A stretch of 14,244 bases of DNA from an uncultured Sphingomonas sp. (GTDB lineage Bacteria; Pseudomonadota; Alphaproteobacteria; Sphingomonadales; Sphingomonadaceae), in contig CAMPJH010000024.1 of the NCBI GenBank assembly GCA_946886845.1, positions 1-14,244 on the forward strand. The letters are read 5' to 3'. Below the pieces are notes generated by a model. It was not told where the DNA came from, did no database searches, and saw nothing but the letters and a program-made list of their open reading frames with translations. Position numbers and translations under genes: made by a program. Positions 7,062-14,163 of the stretch are shown piece after piece (positions within the stretch are counted from its first letter, which is position 1; each line of letters begins with the position of its first letter).

Positions 7062-7729
7062 AGCCGATCTTCGTCGCCATCGACACGGCCGACCTTAAAC
7101 GCGCCAGGGACATCGTCAGGGCCGTGCAGGGCTCGGCGGGCGGAGTGAAGCTCGGCCTCGAATTCTTCTCCGCGAACGGCCCCGCCGGGGTCCACGAAAT
7201 CGCCGCGATCGGCCTTCCCCTGTTCCTCGACCTCAAGCTTCACGACATTCCCAACACCGTCGCCAAAGCGGTGGAGGCGCTCCGCCCGCTCGAGCCGGCG
7301 GTGCTCACCGTCCATGCGGCCGGCGGCCGGGCGATGATGGAGGAGGCCAAGGCGGCCGCGTCGGAACGGACCAGGGTCGTCGGCGTAACGGTGCTGACCA
7401 GCCTCGACCGCGAGGACCTCAAGTCGGCCGGAATCGGCGGCAGCCCGGCCGAGCAAGTCGAACGGCTGGCATCGCTGGCGCGCGAATCCGGGCTCGACGG
7501 GATCGTCTGCTCGGGCGCGGAAGTGAAGGCCGCCAGGCGCACCTGGCCGCACGGCTTCTTCGTCGTTCCGGGAGTTCGTCCGCAGGGCAGCAACTCCGCC
7601 GACCAGAAACGCGTCGTCACGCCCCGAGCGGCGCTCGACGACGGCGCCTCGATCCTGGTGATCGGCCGTCCAATCACCGAAGCCGACGACCCGGATGCAG
7701 CGCTGAGGGCGATCGCGGCGACCTTGTGA
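7058..7729 (+). CDS. pyrF: Orotidine 5'-phosphate decarboxylase
   Basis: A 223-residue enzyme that converts orotidine monophosphate to uridine monophosphate, the last step of de novo UMP synthesis, in the cytoplasm. The diagnostic catalytic pattern D58-x-K60-x-x-D63 is present in LFLDLKLHDIPNTV. Other family marks are FVAIDTAD (5-12), GGVKLGLEFF with Lys31, the phosphate loop VVPGVRPQG, and ILVIGRPIT near the C-terminus. The length is normal for the bacterial short form. The frame stays open far upstream, but the start is GTG at 7058: it sits in the GTGA overlap with the lapA stop and directly precedes the first beta strand MKPIFVAID. Translational coupling to lapA is likely, with GAGG about 12 bases upstream. 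Confidence 0.95.
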   Translation: MKPIFVAIDTADLKRARDIVRAVQGSAGGVKLGLEFFSANGPAGVHEIAAIGLPLFLDLKLHDIPNTVAKAVEALRPLEPAVLTVHAAGGRAMMEEAKAAASERTRVVGVTVLTSLDREDLKSAGIGGSPAEQVERLASLARESGLDGIVCSGAEVKAARRTWPHGFFVVPGVRPQGSNSADQKRVVTPRAALDDGASILVIGRPITEADDPDAALRAIAATL

Positions 7730-7745
7730 GAAGTGGACAAGCGGC

Positions 7746-7765
7746 GGCGCTTGGGCCTAGGCGCC
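7746..7765. other. Short hairpin between pyrF and accD
   Basis: GGCGCTTGGGCCTAGGCGCC forms a stem of five Watson-Crick pairs, extended by a G-T wobble and an A-T pair. There is no T tract, so it is not a convincing terminator. It lies in the 64-base gap where relatives often carry trpF, trpB and trpA; it may be a processing or pausing site or a chance repeat. Confidence 0.3.
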
Positions 7766-7793
7766 ATCCGCACCTGAAAGAGGCGAGGATGTC

Positions 7794-8648
7794 ATGAGTT
7801 GGCTGAGCCGAGTGCGCAGCGGAATTCCGTTCCTTCCGAAGCGGCAGACGACCGATACCCTCTGGCACAAATGCGCCAAGTGCGGGACGATGGTCTTCCT
7901 CAAGGAGTGGGAGGACAATCTGCGGGTCTGCCCGCGGTGCGACTTCCATGACCGCATCGGCCCTAAGCACCGGTTCGAATATCTGTTCGACGGCGACTAC
8001 GAAATCCTGCCGACGCCCGAGGTCCGCGAGGACCCGCTCAAGTTCCGGGCGAAGGAGCGCTACACCGACAAGCTGAAGGAGGCGCGGGCCAAGACCGGCG
8101 AGCGCGACGCCCTGATCAACGCGCGCGGCAAGATCGGCGGGCGCAAGGTCGTCCTGGGAGTCCAGGATTTCGCCTTCATGGGGGGATCGATGGGGATCGC
8201 CGTCGGCACCGCTTTCATCGAGGGAATCCGCGCCGCGATCGCCGACAAGGCCCCCTATGTGATCTTCACCGCTTCGGGCGGCGCTCGGATGCAGGAAGCA
8301 ATCCTGTCGCTGATGCAGCTGCCGCGGACTACCGTTGCGATTACCGAGCTCAAGGAAGCCGGCCTGCCCTACATCGTCGTGCTGACCGATCCGACGACCG
8401 GCGGAGTCACCGCTTCCTACGCGATGCTCGGCGACATCCAGATCGCCGAGCCGGGGGCGCTGATCGGTTTCGCCGGGCAGCGGGTGATCGAGCAGACCAT
8501 TCGCGAGAAGCTGCCGGAAGGCTTCCAGCGCGCCGAATATCTGCTCGCGCATGGGATGATCGACATGGTCGTTCCGCGCCAGCAGATGAAGGACCGGCTG
8601 GCGACCCTGACCAGCTATCTGACGCCGGAGAAGAAGAAGGCCGCGTGA
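7794..8648 (+). CDS. accD: Acetyl-CoA carboxylase carboxyltransferase subunit beta
   Basis: This 284-residue protein is the beta subunit of the carboxyltransferase half of acetyl-CoA carboxylase. With AccA it transfers the carboxyl group from biotin to acetyl-CoA to make malonyl-CoA, the committed step of fatty-acid synthesis. An N-terminal zinc ribbon has C27-x2-C30 and C46-x2-C49, in [10 protein letters not shown] and [10 protein letters not shown]. The crotonase-fold core includes [21 protein letters not shown] and [18 protein letters not shown], all standard AccD signatures. The length is normal. The ATG follows GAGGCGAGG in a 64-base gap after pyrF. The stop TGA directly abuts the ATG of folC, as expected for the widely conserved accD-folC pair. 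Confidence 0.97.
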   Translation: MSWLSRVRSGIPFLPKRQTTDTLWHKCAKCGTMVFLKEWEDNLRVCPRCDFHDRIGPKHRFEYLFDGDYEILPTPEVREDPLKFRAKERYTDKLKEARAKTGERDALINARGKIGGRKVVLGVQDFAFMGGSMGIAVGTAFIEGIRAAIADKAPYVIFTASGGARMQEAILSLMQLPRTTVAITELKEAGLPYIVVLTDPTTGGVTASYAMLGDIQIAEPGALIGFAGQRVIEQTIREKLPEGFQRAEYLLAHGMIDMVVPRQQMKDRLATLTSYLTPEKKKAA

Positions 8649-9959
8649 ATGGGTGACTTCGCGCGGTCGGAGAGCGCCGCCGTCCAGGCCCAGCTCGACC
8701 GGCTTGCCAAGCTGTCCCCCGGCGGCGATCGCCTCGGCCTCGATCGGATCGTTCGGCTGCTCGACAGGCTTGGACGGCCGCAGAACCAGCTCCCGCCGGT
8801 CTTCCATGTCGCCGGAACCAACGGCAAAGGCTCGACCTGCGCCTTCCTGCGGGCAATGCTCGAAGCGGCCGGGCTGAAGGTGCACATGTTCACCAGCCCG
8901 CACCTGGTGCGCTTCAACGAACGGATCCGGATCGCCGGCAAGCTGATCGGCGACGCGAAGCTGGCGCAACTGCTCGAAGAGGTCCTGGATTCGAGCGACG
9001 GAATCGAGCCGAGCTTCTTCGAGGCTACGACCGCCGTCGCCTTCCTCGCCTTTGCCCGCGCGGAAGCCGACACCTGCATCGTCGAGGTCGGGATGGGCGG
9101 ACGGCTCGACGCCACCAACGTCATCGACAGGCCGCTGGTGTGCGGCATCGCCGGCCTCGGGATCGACCACCGCCAGTGGCTCGGGAAGACCCTGGGCGAC
9201 ATTGCCGCGGAGAAAGCCGCAATCGCCAAGCGCGGCGTGCCGCTGGTCACCCAGCGCTACCCGGCACGGGCGGCGCAGAACGTCCAGCGGATCGCCGAAG
9301 AGGCCGGCGCGCCGTGGGTGGCGCGCGGCGCCTTGTGGGATTCGCGGCTGATCCGCGGCACCATCCATTATCGCGACCGCGATGGCGCGCTGGAGCTGCC
9401 GATGCCGCTCCTCCCCGGCCGCCACCAGGCCGAGAATGCGGCGTTGGCGGTAGCCATGCTCCGCCAGCAAGAGGTCTTCGACATCACCCCCGACGCGATC
9501 GCGGCGGGCATTGCGAACGCACACTGGCCGGCGCGGCTTCAGATGCTTGGCCCGGGGCCGCTGACCAGGCGCCTCCCGGCCGGCAGCGAGCTGTGGATCG
9601 ACGGCGGCCACAACGGCGCCGCGGCGCGGCTGGTCGCCGACCATGGACGGCGCTGCTTCGACGACGGCTTGCCGCTGGCGCTGCTGTTCGCCAGCCTGGC
9701 GAACAAGGACCCGGCGGCGATGCTGCGGCCGTTCGCCGGACTCGCCGATCAGGTCCATACCCTGCCGATCGCCGATCACGACTGCCGCCCGCCGAAGGAG
9801 CTAGCTGCTCTGGCGAGCGGGCTCGGATTCAAAGCGAGCGCCAATGCCGGCCTCGATCAGGCGCTCGCCCGGATCGAAACGCCGGCCCGGGTGCTGATCT
9901 TCGGCTCGCTCTACCTCGCCGGCGAGGCACTCAAGGCGAACGGGGAGGTGCCGGACTGA
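8649..9959 (+). CDS. folC: Folylpolyglutamate/dihydrofolate synthase
   Basis: A 436-residue Mur-ligase-family enzyme that adds glutamate to dihydropteroate and/or to tetrahydrofolates in the cytoplasm. The ATP-binding P-loop is HVAGTNGKGST (G56-K60-S62), followed by the folate-site segment FTSPHLVRFNERIRI. The central domain has SFFEATTAVAFLAFA and VEVGMGGRLDATNVI, and the C-terminal domain has ELWIDGGHNGAAA. All are typical of FolC. It begins immediately after the accD stop with no gap, so it depends on coupling; the purine-rich end of accD (GAGAAGAAGAAGG) may serve as ribosome site. The last 29 bases overlap the convergent AmpG-like gene. Whether it has both synthase activities, as in E. 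coli, is not decided by the sequence alone. Confidence 0.95.
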   Translation: MGDFARSESAAVQAQLDRLAKLSPGGDRLGLDRIVRLLDRLGRPQNQLPPVFHVAGTNGKGSTCAFLRAMLEAAGLKVHMFTSPHLVRFNERIRIAGKLIGDAKLAQLLEEVLDSSDGIEPSFFEATTAVAFLAFARAEADTCIVEVGMGGRLDATNVIDRPLVCGIAGLGIDHRQWLGKTLGDIAAEKAAIAKRGVPLVTQRYPARAAQNVQRIAEEAGAPWVARGALWDSRLIRGTIHYRDRDGALELPMPLLPGRHQAENAALAVAMLRQQEVFDITPDAIAAGIANAHWPARLQMLGPGPLTRRLPAGSELWIDGGHNGAAARLVADHGRRCFDDGLPLALLFASLANKDPAAMLRPFAGLADQVHTLPIADHDCRPPKELAALASGLGFKASANAGLDQALARIETPARVLIFGSLYLAGEALKANGEVPD

Positions 9960-11322
9960 CCGGCTTCGCGACGATGGGTTCGACCTCGTCGTCCTCGGTC
10001 CCGGGCTGCCGAACGGTTTCGACGACGAAGCCCCTGGTCCACATGATCCACAGCAGGATCATTCCGGGAACCGCGGCGACGACGGTGAACAGCCAGAAAC
10101 CGACCCAGCCGAAGGCTTCGGCGGCGAAACCGGCAGGAGTCGACAGCCAGGTTCGCCCGACCGCGGCGAACGACGAAAGCAAGGCGAATTGGGTCGCGGT
10201 GTAGGCGAGGCTCGACAGGCCCGAGAGATAAGTGACGAACACGGTCAGGCCGATTCCGCTGGTCAGATTCTCGGTGCCGACCGCGATCGCCAGCATCAGG
10301 GTCGATTTGCCGGTCGCGGCGAGCAGCGCGAACAAGGTGTTCGAGACCATCATTAGCACGCCCGAAACGAACAGCGCCCGCCCCATCCCAAGCCAGGCGA
10401 TGAACGGCGCCCCCAGGGCGGAGCCGACGATCAGCGCCCAGAAACCGACCAACTTGTTCACGGCGATATATTCGGTGTCGGAGAAGCCGAGCTCGTTGAT
10501 CATCGGCCCGAGCATCACCTGCCCCATTGCATCGCCGATCTTGTAGAGCAGCACGAAGGCGAGGATCAGGAAGGCGCCGTGCCGGGTGAGGAATTCCCTG
10601 AACGGGTTCCAGACGGATTCGCGCACCCAGGCGCCGAAGCTCTGCCCGGCCTTGCGCGCATGGCGCTCGACGAAGCGTCCAGGCCCGGCAAACAGCGCCG
10701 CGATCGCGGCCGGAAGCACGGCAAGGCCGGTGAGGCCGTAGGCGACCGCCCAGCCGAGTCCGGCGCCTTCGGTAGAAGCCAAATAGATGGTGCCCGCGCC
10801 GGCAATCAGGTTGCCGGTGCGATAGCCGAACTGGTTCATCGCCGTTCCGTACGGAAGCTCCTCGTCCGACAGGATTTCGATCCGGTAGGCGTCGATGACG
10901 ATGTCCTGGGTCGCCGACAGGAAGGCGACGACGATCGCCCACACCGCGAACAAGCCAAGGCCGCTGGCGGGATCGCTGGCGCCGAGCTGCCACAATGCCG
11001 CGAACAGCAGCGCCTGAGTGAAGAACAACCATGCCCGCCGCTGCCCGAACATTTTCGTCAGGACCGGCAGCGGCATCTTGTCGACCAGCGGCGCCCAAAG
11101 AAACTTCAGCGTGTAGGGCGTCGTCAGCCCGATCGCGAAGCCGATCGTCGACTTCTCAATGCCGACCTTCGACAGCCAATAGGTCATCGTCGCCAGCAGC
11201 AGCGTCAGCGGAAAGCCGCTCGAAATCCCGAGCAGGAACGCGACGAACGGCATCGGCCGGAAATACGGCGCCATGGTCGCGACGAATCCCTTGCGATCGG
11301 CCTTCACTGCTGCAGTCGCCAT
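9931..11322 (-). CDS. ampG: AmpG-like MFS permease
   Basis: A 463-residue, 12-helix major facilitator protein of the AmpG family. AmpG imports GlcNAc-anhydroMurNAc muropeptides from the periplasm for cell-wall recycling. Family features are GISSGFPLTLLLATMTYWLS in helix 1, IGLTTPYTLKFLWAPLVDKM at the loop after helix 2, and SATQDIVIDAYRIEIL, where the TQDIxxDAYR motif is a strong AmpG marker. The acidic and Pro-rich C-terminal tail is cytoplasmic. The frame opens 10 codons earlier at a TTG, but the ATG at 11322 has GAGGGG 6 bases upstream and is preferred. It lies downstream of the single-domain response regulator on the same strand across an 87-base gap. Its 3' end overlaps folC. Substrate assignment is from family only; the related acetyl-CoA transporters are less likely. 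Confidence 0.85.
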   Translation of the reverse strand: MATAAVKADRKGFVATMAPYFRPMPFVAFLLGISSGFPLTLLLATMTYWLSKVGIEKSTIGFAIGLTTPYTLKFLWAPLVDKMPLPVLTKMFGQRRAWLFFTQALLFAALWQLGASDPASGLGLFAVWAIVVAFLSATQDIVIDAYRIEILSDEELPYGTAMNQFGYRTGNLIAGAGTIYLASTEGAGLGWAVAYGLTGLAVLPAAIAALFAGPGRFVERHARKAGQSFGAWVRESVWNPFREFLTRHGAFLILAFVLLYKIGDAMGQVMLGPMINELGFSDTEYIAVNKLVGFWALIVGSALGAPFIAWLGMGRALFVSGVLMMVSNTLFALLAATGKSTLMLAIAVGTENLTSGIGLTVFVTYLSGLSSLAYTATQFALLSSFAAVGRTWLSTPAGFAAEAFGWVGFWLFTVVAAVPGMILLWIMWTRGFVVETVRQPGTEDDEVEPIVAKPVSPAPPRSP

Positions 11323-11409
11323 AGCCCACCCCTCGCTTGCCGGTTCGGCCAATGCTTACCAGCCCGGACGCCGCTGAACAGGGGGTTAGCGGCGGCTCGG
11401 CGGCGGGCT

Positions 11410-11844
11410 TCAGGATTCGGCCGGCGGGTAGAGCTCCAGGCCGTTTGAAGGCTTCGGTACTTCTCCGGCCAACAGCCGGTCGACGGCCTCCAGCGCATTC
11501 TTCAGCTGCCGCTCGGTATAGGGCTTGGAGAGGCAGCCGATCGCAGCCGCTTTGCCGTCGTCGGGAACCTTGTAGCCGGTCGAAAACAGCACCGGGATGC
11601 CCCGGCTCTTCGCGGCCCGGGCAAGGTCGAGGCCGTTGCGGTCACCGCTCAGCCGGACGTCGCTGAGCACCAGATCGACATCCTCGCCGTCGAGCAGCGA
11701 GATCGCCTCGTCGAAACTGTCGAGCGTCGCCACCACCTCGTAGCCGAGGTCGGCGAGCATCACCTCGTTGTCGAACGCGGTGAGCGGTTCGTCCTCGACG
11801 ATGACGATGCGCTTGACGACGCGCTTACGCTTCCCGAACAGCAT
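11410..11844 (-). CDS. Single-domain response regulator, FAT GUY-like
   Basis: A 144-residue stand-alone receiver domain without an output domain. After a basic N-terminus (MLFGKRKRVVKR) come the acidic pocket E17-D18, phospho-acceptor Asp62 in LVLSDVRLSG, and Lys107 in LSKPYTERQL. The region after beta strand 4 reads PVLFSTGYKV, close to the FATGxY motif of the FAT GUY single-domain regulators. One of these, SdrG of Sphingomonas, feeds into the general stress response. The frame opens 17 codons earlier at an ATG (11895), but the ATG at 11844 follows a G-rich stretch and starts just before the receiver fold, so it is preferred. It diverges from the pseudouridine synthase with only 24 bases between starts. 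No kinase gene is adjacent; partner and output are unknown. Confidence 0.87.
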   Translation of the reverse strand: MLFGKRKRVVKRIVIVEDEPLTAFDNEVMLADLGYEVVATLDSFDEAISLLDGEDVDLVLSDVRLSGDRNGLDLARAAKSRGIPVLFSTGYKVPDDGKAAAIGCLSKPYTERQLKNALEAVDRLLAGEVPKPSNGLELYPPAES

Positions 11845-11868
11845 CTCACCCCCAACAGGATTCAGACT

Positions 11869-12657
11869 TTGCCATCGCAACGAACGACGCGCCATCCTGT
11901 GCCGCCCAAGCGCCGCCGTCCAGCGGCCGAGCGCGAGGAGGGCCCGCAGCGAATCGCCAAGCTTCTCGCCCGGGCCGGGGTGGCGTCCCGGCGCGAGGTC
12001 GAGCGGATGATCGCCGAAGGGCGAATCGCCATCGACGGCGAGGTTCTAACTACGCCCGCCACCGTTCTCACCAGCCTCAAGGGGGTGACGGTCGACGCCA
12101 AGCCGGTGCGCGCCGCCGAGGCGACTCGCCTGTTTCGCTTCTACAAGCCGCCGGCGACGCTGACCGCGGCGAACGATCCCAAAGGCCGGCCGACCATCTA
12201 CGACCGGCTTCCGCCGGGGTTGCCGAGGCTGATGCCGGTCGGCCGGCTCGACTTCATGACCGAGGGGCTTCTGCTGCTGACCAACGACGGCGAGCTCAAG
12301 CGCCGGCTCGAGCTTCCCAGGTCCGGCGTCGTCCGCCGCTATCGCGCCCGCGCCTTCGGCCCGGTGACCCAGGCCGACCTCGACAAGCTCGCCGAGGGCA
12401 TCACCATTGAGGGCATTCACTACGGCTCGATCGACGCCAACCTTGAGCGCCGAACCGGCCGCAATTGCTGGATCGAGATGAGCCTGACCGAGGGCAAGAA
12501 CCGCGAGGTCCGCAGGGTCCTCGCCCATCTCGGCCTGCAGGTGTCGCGGCTGATCCGGACCGCTTACGGCCCGCTCGACCTGGCCGGCCTCGAGCCCGGC
12601 GACGTCGACGAGGTGCCGCGGGGCGAGCTCGATGCCTTCCGCGCCTCGTTGAAATGA
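11869..12657 (+). CDS. rluB: RsuA/RluB-family rRNA pseudouridine synthase
   Basis: A 262-residue enzyme that isomerises uridine to pseudouridine in ribosomal RNA. A basic N-terminal tail is followed by an S4 RNA-binding domain (about 27-75, RIAKLLARAGVASRREVERM). The catalytic domain has MPVGRLDFMTEGLLLLTNDG with catalytic Asp128, then VVRRYRARAFG and EGKNREVRRVLAHLGL. These are the signatures of the RsuA/RluB/RluE/RluF group. The S4 domain and overall layout favour RluB (23S rRNA U2605 in E. coli numbering) over the others, but the exact site is inferred. The start is probably TTG at 11869, with AGGA 8 bases upstream. A GTG ten codons later lacks a ribosome site. The stop overlaps the ATG of rsmD in ATGA, an operon of two rRNA-modifying enzymes. 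Confidence 0.9.
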   Translation: MPSQRTTRHPVPPKRRRPAAEREEGPQRIAKLLARAGVASRREVERMIAEGRIAIDGEVLTTPATVLTSLKGVTVDAKPVRAAEATRLFRFYKPPATLTAANDPKGRPTIYDRLPPGLPRLMPVGRLDFMTEGLLLLTNDGELKRRLELPRSGVVRRYRARAFGPVTQADLDKLAEGITIEGIHYGSIDANLERRTGRNCWIEMSLTEGKNREVRRVLAHLGLQVSRLIRTAYGPLDLAGLEPGDVDEVPRGELDAFRASLK

Positions 12658-13232
12658 GGATCATCGCCGGCGAATGGCGCGGCCGGAAGCTGGTTGCGCC
12701 CGCGGGCGCGGCAACCCGGCCGACCGCCGACCGAGTGCGCGAGACTTTGTTCTCGATGCTCGGCAGCAGGCTTGGCTCGTTCGAGGACCTGCGGGTTGCC
12801 GACCTCTACGCCGGAAGCGGAGCGCTTGGTCTTGAGGCGCTGTCGCGGGGGGCCGCGTTCGCCTGCTTCGTCGATCAGGATCCCCGCGCGATTGCCGCCA
12901 TTCGTGCAAACGTGGCCGCGCTCGGAGCGGACGATCGCACGCGAATCCTGGCGCGATCGGCCGAAAACTTGCCCGCCGAGCAACCGTTCGACCTGATCTT
13001 TGCCGATCCGCCTTATGCGTCGGGATCGGGAACGGCAGCGTTGAACAATATCCTGAAGGCCGGCTGGGCCGCGTCCGGGGCCTGGCTGGCGATCGAAACC
13101 AAGCGCGGCGAGCCGACCGATCCGCTTGGCTGGACGGCCGATTCGCAGCGCGACGTCGGCGGCGCGCGAATTACTTTGCTTCGCGCTTGGCCTGTTTCGA
13201 ACTCTTCAGGATTTCGTCGACCTCTTCGCTGA
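12654..13232 (+). CDS. rsmD: 16S rRNA (guanine966-N2)-methyltransferase
   Basis: A 192-residue S-adenosylmethionine-dependent methyltransferase that modifies G966 of 16S rRNA during 30S assembly. It begins with the family signature MRIIAGEWRGRKL, then TRPTADRVRETLFSML. The SAM-binding motif LYAGSGALGLEALSRGA is at 51-67, and the catalytic DPPY in DLIFADPPYASG is at 118-121. The start is the ATG in the ATGA overlap with the pseudouridine synthase stop; the frame stays open upstream but that part is out of frame with the real upstream gene. The recognisable fold ends near RITLLRA (residue 178). The last 14 residues run into the convergent H1-like gene, overlapping it by 62 bases, and are probably a non-conserved tail. 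Confidence 0.94.
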   Translation: MRIIAGEWRGRKLVAPAGAATRPTADRVRETLFSMLGSRLGSFEDLRVADLYAGSGALGLEALSRGAAFACFVDQDPRAIAAIRANVAALGADDRTRILARSAENLPAEQPFDLIFADPPYASGSGTAALNNILKAGWAASGAWLAIETKRGEPTDPLGWTADSQRDVGGARITLLRAWPVSNSSGFRRPLR

Positions 13233-13548
13233 CTCGAGCCGCCATTGCCGTCGCGGCCGCCGTTGCCGCGCTCTTGAGAGCCGCCTTGGCGCCTCCGTCC
13301 TTCCTCCGGCTGAGGCCGCGCTGAGCCATGGTCGCGAGCGCTGCGGCCGCTCCGGCGGCGAGGATGTCGGCGACGATCGGGCTTTCGAGCAGCCCGACCA
13401 ATGCGTCCGCCGCGGTGATATTGGATGGCTTTGTAGTCGCCCGGCGTGGCTGCGCCTTTTTCTTGGGCGAGCTTTTTTTCGGAGGCGGACGCTTGGTTGC
13501 GCGCGCGCTTGCGCCTTTCGCCGGCTTCTTCACTGCCTTCTTCGCCAT
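13171..13548 (-). CDS. Lys/Ala/Pro-rich histone H1-like small protein
   Basis: A 125-residue protein with a strongly basic N-terminal tail of about 42 residues made of Lys, Ala, Pro, Arg and Ser (MAKKAVKKPAKGASARATKR, then PPPKKSSPKKKAQPRR). A more ordered part follows, with SNITAADALVGLLESPIVAD (42-61) and an Ala-rich stretch AAGAAAALATMAQRG. The C-terminal half is Ala- and Lys-rich and ends KSSKQAKREAK. The tail resembles bacterial histone H1-like and AlgP-type nucleic-acid-binding proteins, so nucleoid or RNA binding is a reasonable guess, not a proven function. The Ala-rich segment could instead be an amphipathic or membrane-associated helix. GGGGAG lies 8 bases before the ATG. The 3' end overlaps rsmD, and the gene diverges from the hemerythrin gene across 114 bases. 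Confidence 0.72.
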   Translation of the reverse strand: MAKKAVKKPAKGASARATKRPPPKKSSPKKKAQPRRATTKPSNITAADALVGLLESPIVADILAAGAAAALATMAQRGLSRRKDGGAKAALKSAATAAATAMAARVSEEVDEILKSSKQAKREAK

Positions 13549-13611
13549 TGCTTCATCTCCCCACGCGCCCGCGACTTCGCGAACTGCTGTCTAGCCCTTC
13601 ATCGTCGTGCA

Positions 13612-13637
13612 GGAACATCCCTCAAGGCCAATCGGTT
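13612..13637 (+). promoter_or_regulatory. EcfG-type promoter upstream of hemerythrin gene
   Basis: GGAAC (13612-13616), 17 bases, then GGTT (13634-13637) match the EcfG consensus GGAAC-N16/17-CGTT with one mismatch, in the least constrained base. The -10 element ends 25 bases before the ATG at 13663, very like the promoter at 926-951. The intervening leader contains an AGGAGG ribosome site. EcfG use is inferred. Confidence 0.62.
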
Positions 13638-13662
13638 TCCGCCTGCACAGGAGGACAAGCTG

Positions 13663-14160
13663 ATGGCCGAGAAGAAACTGGATGCAATTGCGTTACTTAA
13701 GGCGGATCACGACCAGGTCGAGGATCTGTTCAAGCAGTATGAGAAGGCGAGCGGCGACGGCCGCAAGGAAAAGCTGGCCAAACAGATTTGCCGGGAGCTG
13801 ACGATCCACACCACCATCGAGGAAGAGATTTTCTACCCCGCTTGCGAGGGCAAGGTCGACGAAGATTTGCTCAAGGAAGCCTATGTCGAGCACGACGCCG
13901 CCAAGGTTCTGATCGCCGAGATCGAAGCGGGCGAGCCGAGCGACGAATTCTACAACGCCAAGGTCAAGGTGCTGCAGGAAGAAATCGAGCACCACATCGA
14001 AGAGGAAGAGAAACGCGTGGAGGGTCTATTCTCGCAGGCGCGCAAGGCCGGCCTCGACATGGACGCACTCGGCGAGCAACTCGAATCGCGCAAGACGGAG
14101 CTGTTGGCGAATGCCGAAAGCGGACGGCTTCCCGAGCCCGAACTTACGACGATGAGCTAG
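13663..14160 (+). CDS. Hemerythrin HHE domain protein
   Basis: A 165-residue cytoplasmic protein with the hemerythrin HHE four-helix fold, which binds a di-iron centre. Candidate iron ligands follow the family pattern: His16 in KADHDQVEDLF, His49 and Glu53 in IHTTIEEEIFYPA, His77 in YVEHDAAK, and His110 or His111 with the following Glu residues in EIEHHIEEEE. A charged helical tail (about 118-155) and an acidic end follow. Members sense or store oxygen, or protect against oxidative and nitrosative stress; the sequence does not decide which. The frame is open far upstream into rsmD, but the true start is the ATG at 13663, which has AGGAGG 7 bases upstream and an EcfG-type promoter just before it, suggesting stress induction. 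Confidence 0.92.
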   Translation: MAEKKLDAIALLKADHDQVEDLFKQYEKASGDGRKEKLAKQICRELTIHTTIEEEIFYPACEGKVDEDLLKEAYVEHDAAKVLIAEIEAGEPSDEFYNAKVKVLQEEIEHHIEEEEKRVEGLFSQARKAGLDMDALGEQLESRKTELLANAESGRLPEPELTTMS

Positions 14161-14163
14161 GCG

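Noticed and set aside
7674..9779. Minus-strand open frame of 701 codons opposite accD and folC
   Set aside because: It is the longest open frame in the window but lies fully opposite two unmistakable core genes, and its translation has no domain signature.
11370..11393. Inverted repeat GCCGCT/AGCGGC between the single-domain regulator and the AmpG-like gene as a terminator
   Set aside because: The stem is only 6 bases with a 12-base loop, and no T tract follows on the minus strand.
13126..13662. Upstream extension of the hemerythrin frame
   Set aside because: The extra residues overlap rsmD and the H1-like gene and look like shadow translation. The ribosome site and promoter immediately precede the ATG at 13663.
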